Source: Parelaphostrongylus tenuis
Lineage: Eukaryota > Nematoda > Chromadorea > Rhabditida > Metastrongylidae
Length of the DNA stretch: 64,000 nucleotides
Direction: 5' to 3'
Assembly (NCBI GenBank): GCA_019055375.1
Contig: JAHQIW010000873.1
Span: 1 to 64,000 of the forward strand
Below, piece after piece: positions 24,216-38,344 of this stretch. The translations under genes were made by a program, and so were the position numbers. The notes beneath the pieces are model-generated. The model made no database searches. It saw only the letters and a list, made by a program, of their open reading frames with translations, and was not told the origin of the DNA. Numbering within the stretch: position 1 is the stretch's first letter; the number at the start of each line of letters is the position of its first letter.

Positions 24216-24971
24216 CATGGAACAATGTAATCACTTCGGCATCGCCGCGTTTTGCACTATCGGACAAGTGGTAGTACTATCTAATAGAGCCACACTTAGC
24301 TGGGCAAACAAAGACTTCGAGGGCCTCATCCTCCCTATTACAAGGCGCTGAGGAAGGCCTTACGAAAACCAAGCACAGTTTAGGACTCACTAGGAACCAC
24401 TAAAGTTCTTACTAAAAGTCTCTATTCATCGAAAAAGCCACCACGGATTCGTGCATCGAAAAATCGAACAACGTAAACTCCCTGGAATGCTTTAAGAAAA
24501 CTACATGAGAATTTTACTTCCTCTGCACCATCACGAAAACAAAATCTCTCGCTGAGACAGTAACAAGTACTTCCGGTACCTCAGAGAGCTCTTTCAAGCA
24601 CCCCAAGATCAAAAACTTCATTTCTCCTCGCCAGCTACAAGCAATAGCGTCCACCTACGGAAAATCGAACTGAGCTGAGCACCTGAACCAAGCCACTAGA
24701 ACATGAACAAAATTCCTACCCAGACTTTGGCAATTACAGCTTGGAACTTCCCCTAGATAATCATGCTAAACGAGAGACTATTTCTAGCACTGACATTACC
24801 ATTCTGATTCTCCAGCGGTACCTTCACGACGGCGTTGACATCGCCTTGCATCGTACGGACACACCTATTATCAACACAACTTTAACTCGGCTCCTGGTGG
24901 GACTATCACCCTCAAATATGTTATAATCGGAGTATCTCGATTTTTTCGAAAGACCAATAACACAAATTAAT
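24216..24971. other. Gene-free stretch
   Basis: Lies between the mariner relic and the 3' end of the tubulin gene. A few short open frames on the plus strand (for example at 24741-24926) have no recognisable family. Nothing else was seen. Confidence 0.5.
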
Positions 24972-24977
24972 TTTATT
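24972..24977 (-). terminator. AATAAA poly(A) signal of the alpha-tubulin gene
   Basis: The minus-strand hexamer AATAAA lies about 50 bases beyond the tubulin stop codon (25026-25028), a normal distance for a short nematode 3' UTR. Confidence 0.65.
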
Positions 24978-25025
24978 CTAACAAGAAAGAACAAGATCCG
25001 CCCTGATATACAATATGGTCAACAA

Positions 25026-28727
<3,702 letters not shown>

Positions 28728-28784
28728 TTTTTGCTATCGAGAACAGAAAATCGCTACCTATAATTGCAAATATGAGATTAGCAC

Positions 28785-28880
28785 GCAGAGATACGTACGA
28801 CGTAAACAATAAACAACAAACAGCGACCGATAAACAACAAACAGTAAGCAATAAACAATAAACAAAAAACAAAAAACGAA
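28785..28880. repeat. A/C-rich tandem motif in the tubulin 5' region
   Basis: Degenerate tandem copies of ATAAACAACAAACAG and AATAAACAAAAAAC lie just upstream of the tubulin start. It may be transcribed as 5' leader before splicing. It has no coding value. Confidence 0.6.
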
Positions 28881-28978
28881 AGGTAAACGAGGAGACGAGG
28901 AGGCAAGACGACCGTCGCTCCGGTCACCACGGTTTGGTCTGCCGGCCGCGTCACGTCGGTTTTGGATGAGTCACTGCC

Positions 28979-28986
28979 TATTTAAA
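28979..28986 (-). promoter_or_regulatory. TATA-like box for the tubulin gene
   Basis: The minus-strand TTTAAATA lies about 250 bp upstream of the tubulin ATG, inside a GC-rich block (28900-29170) unlike the AT-rich surroundings. Placement is consistent with a core promoter; no start site is shown by sequence alone. Confidence 0.4.
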
Positions 28987-28993
28987 CGAGCGG

Positions 28994-29003
28994 TTTTCGC
29001 GCC
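28994..29003. promoter_or_regulatory. E2F-like site
   Basis: TTTTCGCGCC matches the E2F/DP consensus (TTTSGCGC). It sits next to the TATA-like box in the GC-rich block upstream of alpha-tubulin, a cell-cycle-linked gene class. Confidence 0.4.
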
Positions 29004-29087
29004 ATCACACAATGCGCACTGCAACACACCCCCTATAGCACGAGCGAGACGCGTCCGAGGGGTTGCTACGCAGTACGCCGCGTCCCT

Positions 29088-29093
29088 ATAAAC
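29088..29093 (+). promoter_or_regulatory. Plus-strand TATA box, possible divergent promoter
   Basis: TATAAA in CCCTATAAACGGCG faces away from the tubulin gene towards the tandem array at 29150-29920. Together with the minus-strand TATA-like box it suggests a bidirectional promoter, but no plus-strand coding gene follows. Confidence 0.4.
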
Positions 29094-29149
29094 GGCGTGC
29101 CTCCCAGTTTCGAAATCATCGCCGGCGCGGCGCGTACGCACAGTGACCG

Positions 29150-29920
29150 ATGGGCGGGACGACGTCGGTGGGTGTTTGTTTCATCCCCTTCCTCCTCCTC
29201 CGCCTCTTCCCCCTCCCTACTCAGCATCATGGTGTTCGGGTCTGGTAAGCCCTTATCAGAGGGGTCTCGGGAGCTGTAGGAGAACCAATAAATGGCGGGA
29301 AAATTGCCTTCAAATGGCTGATCTGAGACAACTTAGGCGAACCGGTAGGCGCTTAGGTTGCCGGGTGACCGTGGATGTTTGTTCTTCTCTTTCCTACTCA
29401 GCGTACGGGGCTTGGGAGCAGTAAGCTTATCGGGGGAGAGTTTGAAACGCATTGAAAGCTGTTAGTTCACTAAATGGCGGGAAAAATTATTGCTTTCAAA
29501 TGGTCGATTTCAGATAACTAGAATGTGCTCAGATTTATCGATGGCTGCGAGATGCGGTTGGGTGCTTGCTCTTCTTCCCCTTACTCAGCGCACGAAGTTT
29601 GGGAACCGGTAAACCTAGCAATGTGGGCATGCGGTTACCCCTGTAATCTGCGAGGGAATTATTGGATAGCGAGAAAAGTCGCCTATGATTAGCTTATTTC
29701 GGGTGATCACGGTGCAAAAGTATGGCCAACTGGTTTCGAGACGGCGGCCGGATGTTTGCTCTTCTCTTCCCTCTGCCCGGCAAATGGGTTTGGGGCTGAT
29801 AAGCTCACCAAATGGGGAATTTGATAGCGTATTTGTAAGCTGTAAGGGAACTAGTAGGTGGAGAGTAAGTGGCGCATAGATAGCTGATTCGAGATAACTA
29901 GTAATAGTCATTGTGACGGA
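29150..29920 (+). repeat. Four-unit tandem array upstream of tubulin
   Basis: Imperfect units of about 190-205 bp begin near 29169, 29373, 29563 and 29750. Each has a pyrimidine tract ending in (C/T)ACTCAG or similar, a roughly 20-nt block (for example CGTACGGGGCTTGGGAGCA), then GTAAGC or a variant, and later a TGGCGGGAAA or related stretch and GAGATAACT. Unit order and spacing are clear by eye, although divergence is considerable in the last unit. Confidence 0.7.
29293..29302. promoter_or_regulatory. E2F-like site in tandem unit 1
   Basis: TGGCGGGAAA (complement TTTCCCGCCA) is a canonical E2F/DP motif. The same decamer recurs at about 29474 in the next unit. Confidence 0.4.
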
Positions 29921-30676
29921 AAATCGTCGCGAGAAGTGCTGTGGTTCGTCCTAACGTTTAGAACAAAGCGTAGATGGACGGCCTAAAGGCACAGGACACA
30001 AAGATATGCCGTTTTTTGCGAGATTCTGATTTACCTATTTAAGACTAGAGCACGGAATCCCACCCTAAAACCCTATGTAATGACAATTTCACCCTGTGCT
30101 ATCTTGGCTCAGGCTGCTTAAATAAACAAAAATTTTTAAGCTAAAGCTTGAATAAAAATGAAAAGACGACGATGCTACCTTCTTCCTGACGTTTGACCAG
30201 TGGTGACCTACGATTGAAGAACCTCAAGAAGTATATCTTGTGATTCACTCCAAGTCATAATCAACTTGTGATCTACTGAATTCCGACCAGCATAAGCAGA
30301 GCACTCAGTGGGACAGAGACACTACACGTAAACAGTAGGTATCGATTGATTTCCATGATCTCCAACTTAGATGTGAAACGATATAAATATATCACAATTC
30401 ATTTGAGAAGAAGTCTGAGGGTGACTGAACGGAGAGAAAGCCCTGAAGATGGGCTGAACATGACCCCCATAGAGACATTAAAAGATGAGAGGTGTAGGAG
30501 GTCACGGGGCTTTAGGGTTACTTAGCCATTTTTGCGCCCTCTGGATTGACCATTCCGCTTGGAATTTCTCTGGAATTTCCTCCTGGACGTCAGCATTTTT
30601 CCGTACTGAATAGTTGAGAACCGACGTGCAAGAGATGACCTTCCATTAAACTCTCTCTTTCTCGAGACCTCCTCCT

Positions 30677-30738
30677 CCCCCCCCCCCCCCCCCACTCCTC
30701 CTTTTTCTCCAGGGGAGGGGGGAGTATGAGGAGGCTCT

Positions 30739-30776
<38 letters not shown>

Positions 30777-30777
30777 C

Positions 30778-30828
<51 letters not shown>

Positions 30829-30860
30829 AAGACCTCTTTCTCTCTCTCTCGAGATAGAGA
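30677..30860. repeat. C17 tract and (CT)n microsatellite
   Basis: A run of 17 C (30677-30693) is followed by a G-rich stretch (30712-30723) and about 100 bp of interrupted CT (30736-30855). Open frames here translate as Arg-Glu or Ser-Leu repeats and are artefacts of the simple repeat. Confidence 0.9.
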
Positions 30861-31092
30861 GTTGGCATAACCAAAAAAAACTATAAATAACGCATGCGCT
30901 GAACAAAGAAAGAAAGAGATCGACAGAGGTCAAAGGAAACAAAGCACCAATGACAGGAACCGCGCGAGGTGGAAGTAGCGAGAGAAAGACAGCTCGCCGT
31001 CAGGGGAAGTGCGCCCTATACGCCGCGCGACGGGATCGATCCGCCCAGTCATTGATCGCTAATGCGATCTACCACTAAGCCTCCTCTGGCAC

Positions 31093-31332
31093 TTTATTGA
31101 TCCGTGTTCACGGTAATTCTTTTTCACTGTGCGGATGCCAGTGCTCCTAGGATACTAGTCGTTTTTTCGTCGCGTAGAGTACTGGCTGAGCACGTCTCCT
31201 TGCAATCTTAAGGTTACCTGGCTGTGGCGTTCCATGGGGTGTTCATTGTTGACTGTCCGAGGGTGTTGGGGTGTGATCCGGCCCCATGTGCGCCGCGTCG
31301 AGCATTACAACCACTCGGCTACGGCGCCCTCA
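31093..31332 (-). repeat. SINE family A copy
   Basis: The complement of the tail (GATCCGTGTTCACGG) is at the left and the head complement (CACTCGGCTACGGCGCCCTC) at the right. The middle holds the family block CCTGGCTGTGGCGTTCCAT. Confidence 0.7.
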
Positions 31333-31857
31333 CCAGGGGAATCAATGCGGTTTTTGAGCAAAAACTATGACCGGAACACTTCTCTAAGGCTCAATTTTTG
31401 TCGAAGTCCTACTTGTCCTTTGTAGTCCTTAAATGAGACAAACTGTCCACTATCTCTTGAACTATGGCAAATCATCAAAATTCATCAGATCGGTGCTGGA
31501 GGACATGGCCCTTTCTCAAGGTTACTTAACCGTGTTTAAGTTCCTTTGAATGCCCATATCTTGGGAATGATAGGTTATGCTAGTTTTCAACTCCCTAACC
31601 CTTACGTGGCCATGGACCCAACCCTCCGCGTCCCTAGTTCCCAGCGTGTTGCGTCTAACAATGGCGTCTATCATCAGCACGCCAATTTGGTCATGACCTG
31701 TTTTTCCATGTAACCATTTCCATCCAAAGTCGATTCGTTTTAGTTGAGGTCAATGAATCTGAAAGGATTATGCTTCTTCAGAAAACAGGTTCGGAAACAC
31801 TTGAGAGTGAATTCAATAGAATTGAGCTCTTCAGAAAGGAACCGCACGAAGTGAACA

Positions 31858-31881
31858 AAGAGAGAGAGAGAGAGAGAGAGA
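31858..31881. repeat. (GA)n microsatellite
   Basis: About 24 bp of GA repeats. Simple sequence. Confidence 0.9.
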
Positions 31882-32489
31882 ACCAGAGGTGGATTGCGCT
31901 GTCAAGAAAATCGATCCGTCCACTGAATGGTGATGTGATCTACCACCGAGATCACTGCGTCTGTTAGGGAAAGATGATAGCCTAAAAGATTCTCTAAGGC
32001 TTGATTTATGTCGATAGAAAGTTAGTCGAAAGAAAGTCTTTTAAAGTCTTCAGGGAGAATGAGTAATCAGCGGAAGGAGAAACTAAACGTAAAGAATGAT
32101 TATTGATTAGTTAGTCTTCAGGGTTCGAACCGAGTCGTGAAGCGATAGCACATAATACTACAATTGATGTCCATTTGACTACAAGTGTGTTAGCGATTGA
32201 GCCGGGTAACGTTGACAGGGAAAGGTTCAGTGGTACGAAGACGAGAGCCTCGAAGACGCCTAAGAGCTGGGCGTCACCCCCACCGAGGTTAGCTGAACGC
32301 GATACATAAAAAATCGCCGAGGAGTGAGATATGGTGGAAGGCTTGGTTGAATGAATTTAAGAAAAAAAACCGTGCTTACAGAGAGGGAATGCTGACTGAC
32401 TGTGCCATCAAGATATCCATCTGTCCATTGACTGATGGTGTGATCTACCACGTAAATAACTACATTTGTTAGGTTGGAGCAATGACCGA

Positions 32490-32685
32490 AACAGTTCCTA
32501 ATATAACTTAAAGAATTGAGTGGTGAGTTCCTAATATGACTTAGAGAATTGAGTGGTCGGACAAATGTGCCTCAGTGATGTAGTGGTAGAGCACGCGTCC
32601 CCGGATAGGATGAAACGTGGGTTCGATTCCCGCCTGAGGCCGCGTTTTTGCTCACCACTCAATTCTCTAAGTTATATAGAAACAT
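32490..32685. repeat. Palindromic element with intact tRNA-like centre
   Basis: The centre, 32569-32640 (72 nt), folds as a full cloverleaf on paper. It has acceptor stem GCCTCAG/CTGAGGC, a D arm with AGTGGTAGA, anticodon stem CGTCC/GGATG, and T stem GTGGG/CCCGC with loop TTCGATT. Position 33 is C instead of the invariant U, so a working tRNA is unlikely. The flanks TTAGAGAATTGAGTGGT and ACCACTCAATTCTCTAA are a perfect 17-bp inverted repeat; the left one is tandemly duplicated. Confidence 0.75.
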
Positions 32686-32844
32686 CATAACAATGCGAAA
32701 TGCATTGAAAAATTACTATTAATGTCGAGTACAGTTCCTAATGGCAAAATAAGATTACGAGTGTCCATAGTCCTTGGGGGTGAGACTACCCACTACCTCT
32801 TGACATTAGAATGCGCGGGAAAAATTAGGTCGTTCCATATGCCT

Positions 32845-33355
32845 TGGCATTAGAGCAATAAATACCAAATTGCTAAACCAGAAGTAATTGAGATTGTATG
32901 ATTTTGCTATCGTTCAATTGCCCATTTTCTTTCGAGTGTTCCTGTATACAATTTGCCTATACTCGCTCTAAGACGGAGCCGTCTCAGGGACAAATTCGCG
33001 TGCTAGTCATGCACGAATGGTCCGTAGGGAAAATGCTAGCATGGCGCACAAGATAATGGAGCTCGAGACGTTGACACGGTTGCAGAAAGGAGGGCTAGGA
33101 AGTGATTCGCAAAGTTCAGAGCTGGAGATAACAATCAGGAGGATCAGTCGCGCTCGAGCCGTCCACAGGAAGCTGCATCAATCTTGCGCCGCTTCACTAG
33201 CATTTTCCCCTACGCGCCATTCGTGCATGAGTAGCCAGTCAGTTTGTTCCCAGTGTAGCTCCATCTTGAAGCAGATATGGGCAAATTGTGCATGAAGATG
33301 TTCATAAGAAAATGCGCAATTGAACGATATGAAAATCTGGGTGATAAATCTGTTA
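32845..33355. repeat. Palindromic mariner relic, second copy
   Basis: The left half carries a forward mariner N-terminal start (ACGGAGCCGTCTCAGGGACA region). The right half carries the same region on the minus strand (MELHWEQTDWLLMHEWRVG, then ENASEAAQD). The junction near 33150-33190 matches that of the 23290-24215 copy (CGTCCACA(A/G)GAAGCT). The right terminus is cut off by a SINE A insertion at 33357. Confidence 0.72.
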
Positions 33356-33356
33356 T

Positions 33357-33574
33357 GGGGCGCCGTGGCCGAGTAGTTGTGGCGCTCGTCTTGGCGCACA
33401 TGGAGCCGGGCTCTACCCTGCAGTTCCATCTGGCAGTCAGCAACGAACGCCCCATGGAATGCCACAGCCAGGCTATCCTCAAGATTGTAAGGAGACTAGC
33501 TCTATCAGTAATCTACGACGTTTGAGAAAAAGAGAAATAAACAGGTGAAGTACTGGGATGCGCACAGTGAAAAC
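33357..33574 (+). repeat. SINE family A copy, best head
   Basis: The head GGCGCCGTGGCCGAGTAGTT is close to a type II tRNA 5' half with A-box. The body contains GGAATGCCACAGCCAGGCTA, and the tail TACTGGGATGCGCACAGTGA runs into an A-rich end. The T-arm region is degenerate, so it is not a tRNA gene. Confidence 0.75.
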
Positions 33575-34793
33575 AAAAACCTTTAAAAACGGATCAGTGA
33601 AGCGTCAAAAGTGTCAGATAAATTTGGTGTATATCGCTCTAGTGCTGAAATTTATGGAACGGCCTAATATTATTGGACAACAGCGACTGAGCGATGCTTC
33701 GCATAGATATGAGACGACGGAACTGGACCAGTTAGGTTCATGATAACATTCAGTTCCCTGTAACTGCAAAAATTGCGAGAAAAGTGGGCGAAAAACTCTG
33801 CAACATCCTACTTTACTCAGAAATTCTCGTGTATCAACTAGTAAGTTCAAGATCGCTAAGTAATTCTGCAGAACCTGGGACATCGCGCGGGAACTCCACT
33901 ACGAGCTAGTATCTGTATGATTGAGGTTGAATAATAAAACGAAGATCTGAAGAGATGTTCATCCTCCGATGACTCGATGGCAAACTACGGTAACATTCTT
34001 AGAGGGTCAGTACTATACCATTTTAATGAAGGAGAATTCACTTGCCTCTAATTCAGAATAAATTTGAATATGTTATGGAATATTCGATAGATATTAGAAA
34101 ATATTTGAAATATAAACATGAGTTAACGTTAATATTCTAAGAGGGTAAAAATAGATTATTCAAACAAGAAAAAATGCCTGTTTAGACTAGTAAACAAAAT
34201 GAGATGAACAACAGTTGAGGTAACCTATCAGTTTTACGAGAAAAAAATTATTAGGGGGGAATGGAAAGCAGGAGACAACCGAGTTATCGGTGGGACAGAT
34301 AGTCCTATATGATTGCTTTATTTGAGAACAAGAAGGTTTACACTATCAGTATGTCAAGAACAGATAGGCAGATACACGTGGAACTTTTCGGCAACACTGT
34401 GACCTTGGAGGGCGAATAGAGCGGGAAATATCGGATAGGGCTGAAAAGTTGGAATAGTGTGGGATGGATAGCCCTTAGAAAAGATTGGTCGCGTTAGGGA
34501 TAGTCACTTAACGATAGTGGATGATCTCTCTGATCACTACAGTCTGGTAGAATAATTTTAGCATTTCAAGAGGTCTGGTGTGGCATCTCGGTAGTATATG
34601 TACGTTTCCGTGCTCTCGCACGCCTCATGAGTACCATAGCCTATGGCTCACATCTGCTGCTGTTGGCAATCAAGTGATTCTTTCACTTGACGTGGAGTGA
34701 TATTTCTTCGTCGCCGATTGCTATTATAGGTCGTAGGACACTTGGTGTTGATGAGGCGTGCAAGAACGCCAGAACGTACATATACCACCGAGA

Positions 34794-35065
34794 AGCCATA
34801 CAAGACCTTTTGAAAAGCTTAAAATATTCTATTGGACTATATCGAATTTTCAGGCAATGTCTCAAAAAGTTGACTGGAAGGTCTCAGATCACTGTTTACT
34901 GTGTAGGCGTTGAGAATCTGTAGACTGACTACGCCATACCAGATCTTTTGAAAAGCTTGAAATACTCTATTAGACTATATCGAATTTTTAGGCAGTCTCA
35001 AAAAGTTGACTGGAAAATCTCCGATCACTGTTTATTGTGTGGACGTTAAGAATCTGTAGACCGAC
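34794..35065 (+). repeat. Tandem duplication of about 135 bp
   Basis: Positions 34794-34925 and 34933-35065 repeat in order: CCATACAAGACCTTTTGAAAAG or a variant, GACTATATCGAATTTT, CTCAAAAAGTTGACTGGAA, CGATCACTGTTTA and AAGAATCTGTAGAC. The upstream segment 34640-34890 resembles 160-420 at the left edge of the window. Confidence 0.75.
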
Positions 35066-35175
35066 TACCTTGGGAAATCTTACTCATAGATGTGGTAATG
35101 AAAGCTGGCATTACTATAAATGACGATCTAGAGTATTTTATGATTTGTGCACATCGCATACTTAGATATTTGAAG

Positions 35176-35452
35176 TTAGTGAGGCATAGAGGATAGAAGT
35201 GTTCTGCGATACACACGTGGTCGATGGTTCAATCCCGCCTTAAAGCTCGCCACATTTTTTCATTCCTCCGGAGTGAGCAGCTAGATATTCGACTTGTTTG
35301 AGAGGATGAAATCACCAAATTTATACAATGGTAGGCTGCTGAGAGCCATTATGTTAGGCCGGATATACCTATCAAGTCAAACGATGTCCAGCGAATTCGA
35401 ATGCATGAAGCATCCCTCAGGGATTGATCAACGCCAAAAGTTTTGGTTTTCT
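35176..35452 (+). repeat. SINE family B copy 3
   Basis: The head fragment GTTCTGCGATACACACGTGG leads to GGTTCAATCCCGCC, and the 3' end reads GAATGCATGAAGCATCCC, then AGGGATTGATCAACGCC. The middle is diverged. Confidence 0.6.
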
Positions 35453-35979
35453 TTCTGCTTCATCCCATCGCCGTAATCATATATATGATGTTTTATAACG
35501 TCTCTACCAATTCTATCCTTTTCGAGACAATGTGCATGTAAACTGAAATCAAACGAGTACTTTTTTTTGGCAGAGCTTTTCACTTCGATTTTTGAAACTT
35601 ATCAGATAGTTCGAATCTCGATGGTTCTCAAATTAGGTTTGATTTTCGAGAAGGTCTTCACAGGCGCAGTAAGAGGGGGAAAAATATTGCGTTTAACACC
35701 TGAAGTAGTTAGCCCATTGCGTGAATTTCACGGCAGAATTCAATAGGAATACTAGATTTAAATCAGAAGGTAGGACCAGTAAAATGATTGAACAAAGCCT
35801 CTTCTACAATGAAAATTTGTGACACTAATTTTTATCCAAAATGGAAAAAGAAGTTCTTTAAATAAATTAGACAAATCCCTTCCATCCGGGGCAGCCACCG
35901 AAATCGTTGCGACAGAGCGATTTTCGTGATTATTTATTTTCCCTATTGAAGAGAAGTTTTGGGGTTTCATGTTGTTTTG

Positions 35980-36260
35980 ATGCTCCATGATTTTTTATAT
36001 ACTCTACCATGCTTTCGGTGCATATAGCACTTTTATGTGTTGATAAAATTCCAGTGTGAAACGAAATCTTCTTTTCCCTTTACACCGCTCTACAAAAACG
36101 TTTCCAAAAAAACTAGACTTGGAATCGAGGTCTAAGCTATCGAATGACTACTAAAAGTCTAGTGTAAAGCCATGCAAAGAGCTAGCCGGTGAAAAAAAAA
36201 AGCGCATCGAAGATGAAACGTAATTTCTTTTGACTGCCACAGCGCAATAACGAGTTCTTT
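35980..36260 (+). repeat. Repeat R copy 1
   Basis: Contains the R-family landmarks CTCCATGATTTTTTATAT, GGTGCATATAGC and CTATCGAATGACTACTAAAAG. Later copies occur at 43840-44310, 44560-44900, 47540-47800, 53240-53600, 59640-60000 and 62560-63440, all in introns of CHERP or EMC1. Confidence 0.65.
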
Positions 36261-37489
36261 TTCAAGAATGATGTAATATATTGAGATAACCGAGAATAAG
36301 CTACTGAACGGACATGAGAAGTCTAAGGGACATTACTCAGCTCAGCAAAAAAACCATCTGCAGTATCTATAGTTCGCACACGGTTTTGAACGAGTCAATT
36401 TCGCTGAAACTACTTTCCCAAAACAATGAAAAGAAATTCAACTTCTAAATAATCTCACGGTGGATGCAATGGACATGAACAGCAGTGGCACATTCAAAGA
36501 CACTGCGGTATCCAGTCAGAAAAACCCCGGTTGTAAAATTGCCTTCGCGTTTGGATATGAGCCTAAACGACTGAAGAGGACTGCCATGGGCCCCGAAAAT
36601 ATCAGAATTCTCTATTTTGAAAGGATAAAAAGGACTGAACGGAGAAAAGAATCCACATATTGTAATGGATCTCGTTTCAACTATCCAAAAATTCGACAGA
36701 CAAGAGCGGTCTGTGCTGGAAAATAGGCGAGTGAGTTCACTTTTTCTGTATTTCGTTATACCTACTTATTCCTTACTTTTGAGTGTTTTCGTTTTTTCCA
36801 CTCTAGTTAGGTAATTTTTCCCTTGAGAATCATGAAACGCCGTAAGTCTTACGCTGCGGCGCGAGTGCTTGTCTATCCTTTTCTTTGCAAAAATTGAAGC
36901 GCTCTTATATGTGGAATTTTTGGTGGTGAGATTTCGGGAGAGGTAAGAACGGTGACAGATGCCCAGCTCATAGCGCAGACGGCCCGATTTAACCATACTC
37001 TGGTTCAACCGCACGACCGGTCCATCGAGACTATCATTTCTTTGTGGTGCCAAAATTTCGCACCAAACTGGCCTGGGACAAGCTAGCTTCTTCTACTACA
37101 CGAGGGAACGCCTTAGGCCAGCTACTTTAGGTCTCGAAAGAGAACTGACTGAGTCAGCATTCAACGACATTCGTAACGAATTGCTCAATCACAAGGTGAA
37201 CTCACAAACGAAAAGCTCGAAGCCTTTGCGGGCAAGGGAATCGAGTATACCAACCGAAAGCTTGAACCATATTCTACAGATCAAGGTATGAAACTCGTGC
37301 CAGTGGCCATGCTCAAATGAAGCCATCGTCATGGATGACAATGGTGAGAAGACGAGAAGAATGGAAGATGTGTTGGGGTCCGCACAATCCGTGAAGACGG
37401 AGCGTTCAAGTTTCCAAATAAATAAGCGATGCATGAAGAGAGCTATGTCGGTTCATTTAATATGAATGGGTCATGTGAAGTGAACAAAA

Positions 37490-37830
37490 ACATGCTTGAT
37501 AACCATTTCTTGAGCCACGCATGTGGTCTGTTATGGGGCAACTTATAGAGCCCGATACACGTGTTTCGACCTTGACAGTGTCATCGGTCGAGCAATACCA
37601 TTCGTCTTTTGCCAATCCTGTCGGAGGGCTCGAGTATCCCCATACTGAGAGTAGGCGATGATAAACATTTTGGAGACGAAGGATACCGCCAGACTGATGA
37701 GACTGCCAAGGTCGAAACATGTGTATCGGGTTCTGTAAGCTGCCCTATAACGACCACATGCGTGGCTCAAAAATGACTATCAAGCATATGGAGATGTGAG
37801 TGTGGTCTTAAGAAAACACTCGAAACGAAA
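37490..37830. repeat. Foldback family F copy
   Basis: The left arm is TTGAGCCACGCATGTGG with GAGCCCGATACACGTGTTTC. The right arm is the complement (GAAACATGTGTATCGGG, CCACATGCGTGGCTCAA). The family's outer end GTGGTCTTAAGAAAACACTC lies at the right. Interior unrelated to the other copies. Confidence 0.72.
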
Positions 37831-38022
37831 TGTATAAATATAGCGTGCTATGCTGTGTTCATTGTGAAAGCTCCTCAGTCGGTTAGTGTGCAATGAGGAA
37901 ACCAGATAACTACTGATAATTACTTTTCAAGAGCTTTTTGAGAGTGAAGAATTAGCTAAGATCCAAGTAATTGGTTCGGTCTCAGTATTCACTTTGCAAG
38001 GTTGTAATATGGACTATATGGC

Positions 38023-38250
38023 ATGCGTAACGCAGTAGTTAGTTGTGTCCTGCGAAACAAACGTGGTCAATGGTTCGATCCTACGCCGTAAGACTCACGA
38101 AGCCTTCCATCCCTCCAATGTCAGTGACGATAAGCCAACATGAGTCATTGTAAAGGCCAAATATGCATGCAATCACCTCAAACAATGTTTGGTGAAGTCG
38201 AATGCATAGCGCACATCTCAGGGATTGATCATCCTCAGAGCTTAACCCTT
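38023..38250 (+). repeat. SINE family B copy 4
   Basis: The head GCGTAACGCAGTAGTTAGTT is followed by a B-box-like GGTTCGATCC, then AGCCTTCCATCCCTCCAA and the conserved 3' end GAATGCATAGCGCACATC, then AGGGATTGATC. Confidence 0.75.
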
Positions 38251-38344
38251 TTTATAGGATGGACTAGACTACGGGGTCACATTAACCCAATTTTGCATGC
38301 ACCGGCGACCTACCCATCCTCCCCCCCCGTACCACTACGAAATT

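Noticed and set aside
24741..24926. Short plus-strand open frame downstream of tubulin
   Set aside because: Sixty-one codons, no family, no splice or start context.
30590..30942. Arg-Glu-rich open frames about 95 codons long
   Set aside because: Translation of the CT/GA microsatellite.
32569..32640. Functional tRNA gene
   Set aside because: All stems pair, but U33 is replaced by C and the unit sits in a mobile-like palindrome related to many degenerate copies.
37189..37500. Possible gene reading KLEAFAGKGIEYTNRKLEPY
   Set aside because: Stops and frame changes occur every 30-40 codons, there are no splice signals, and I recognise no family.
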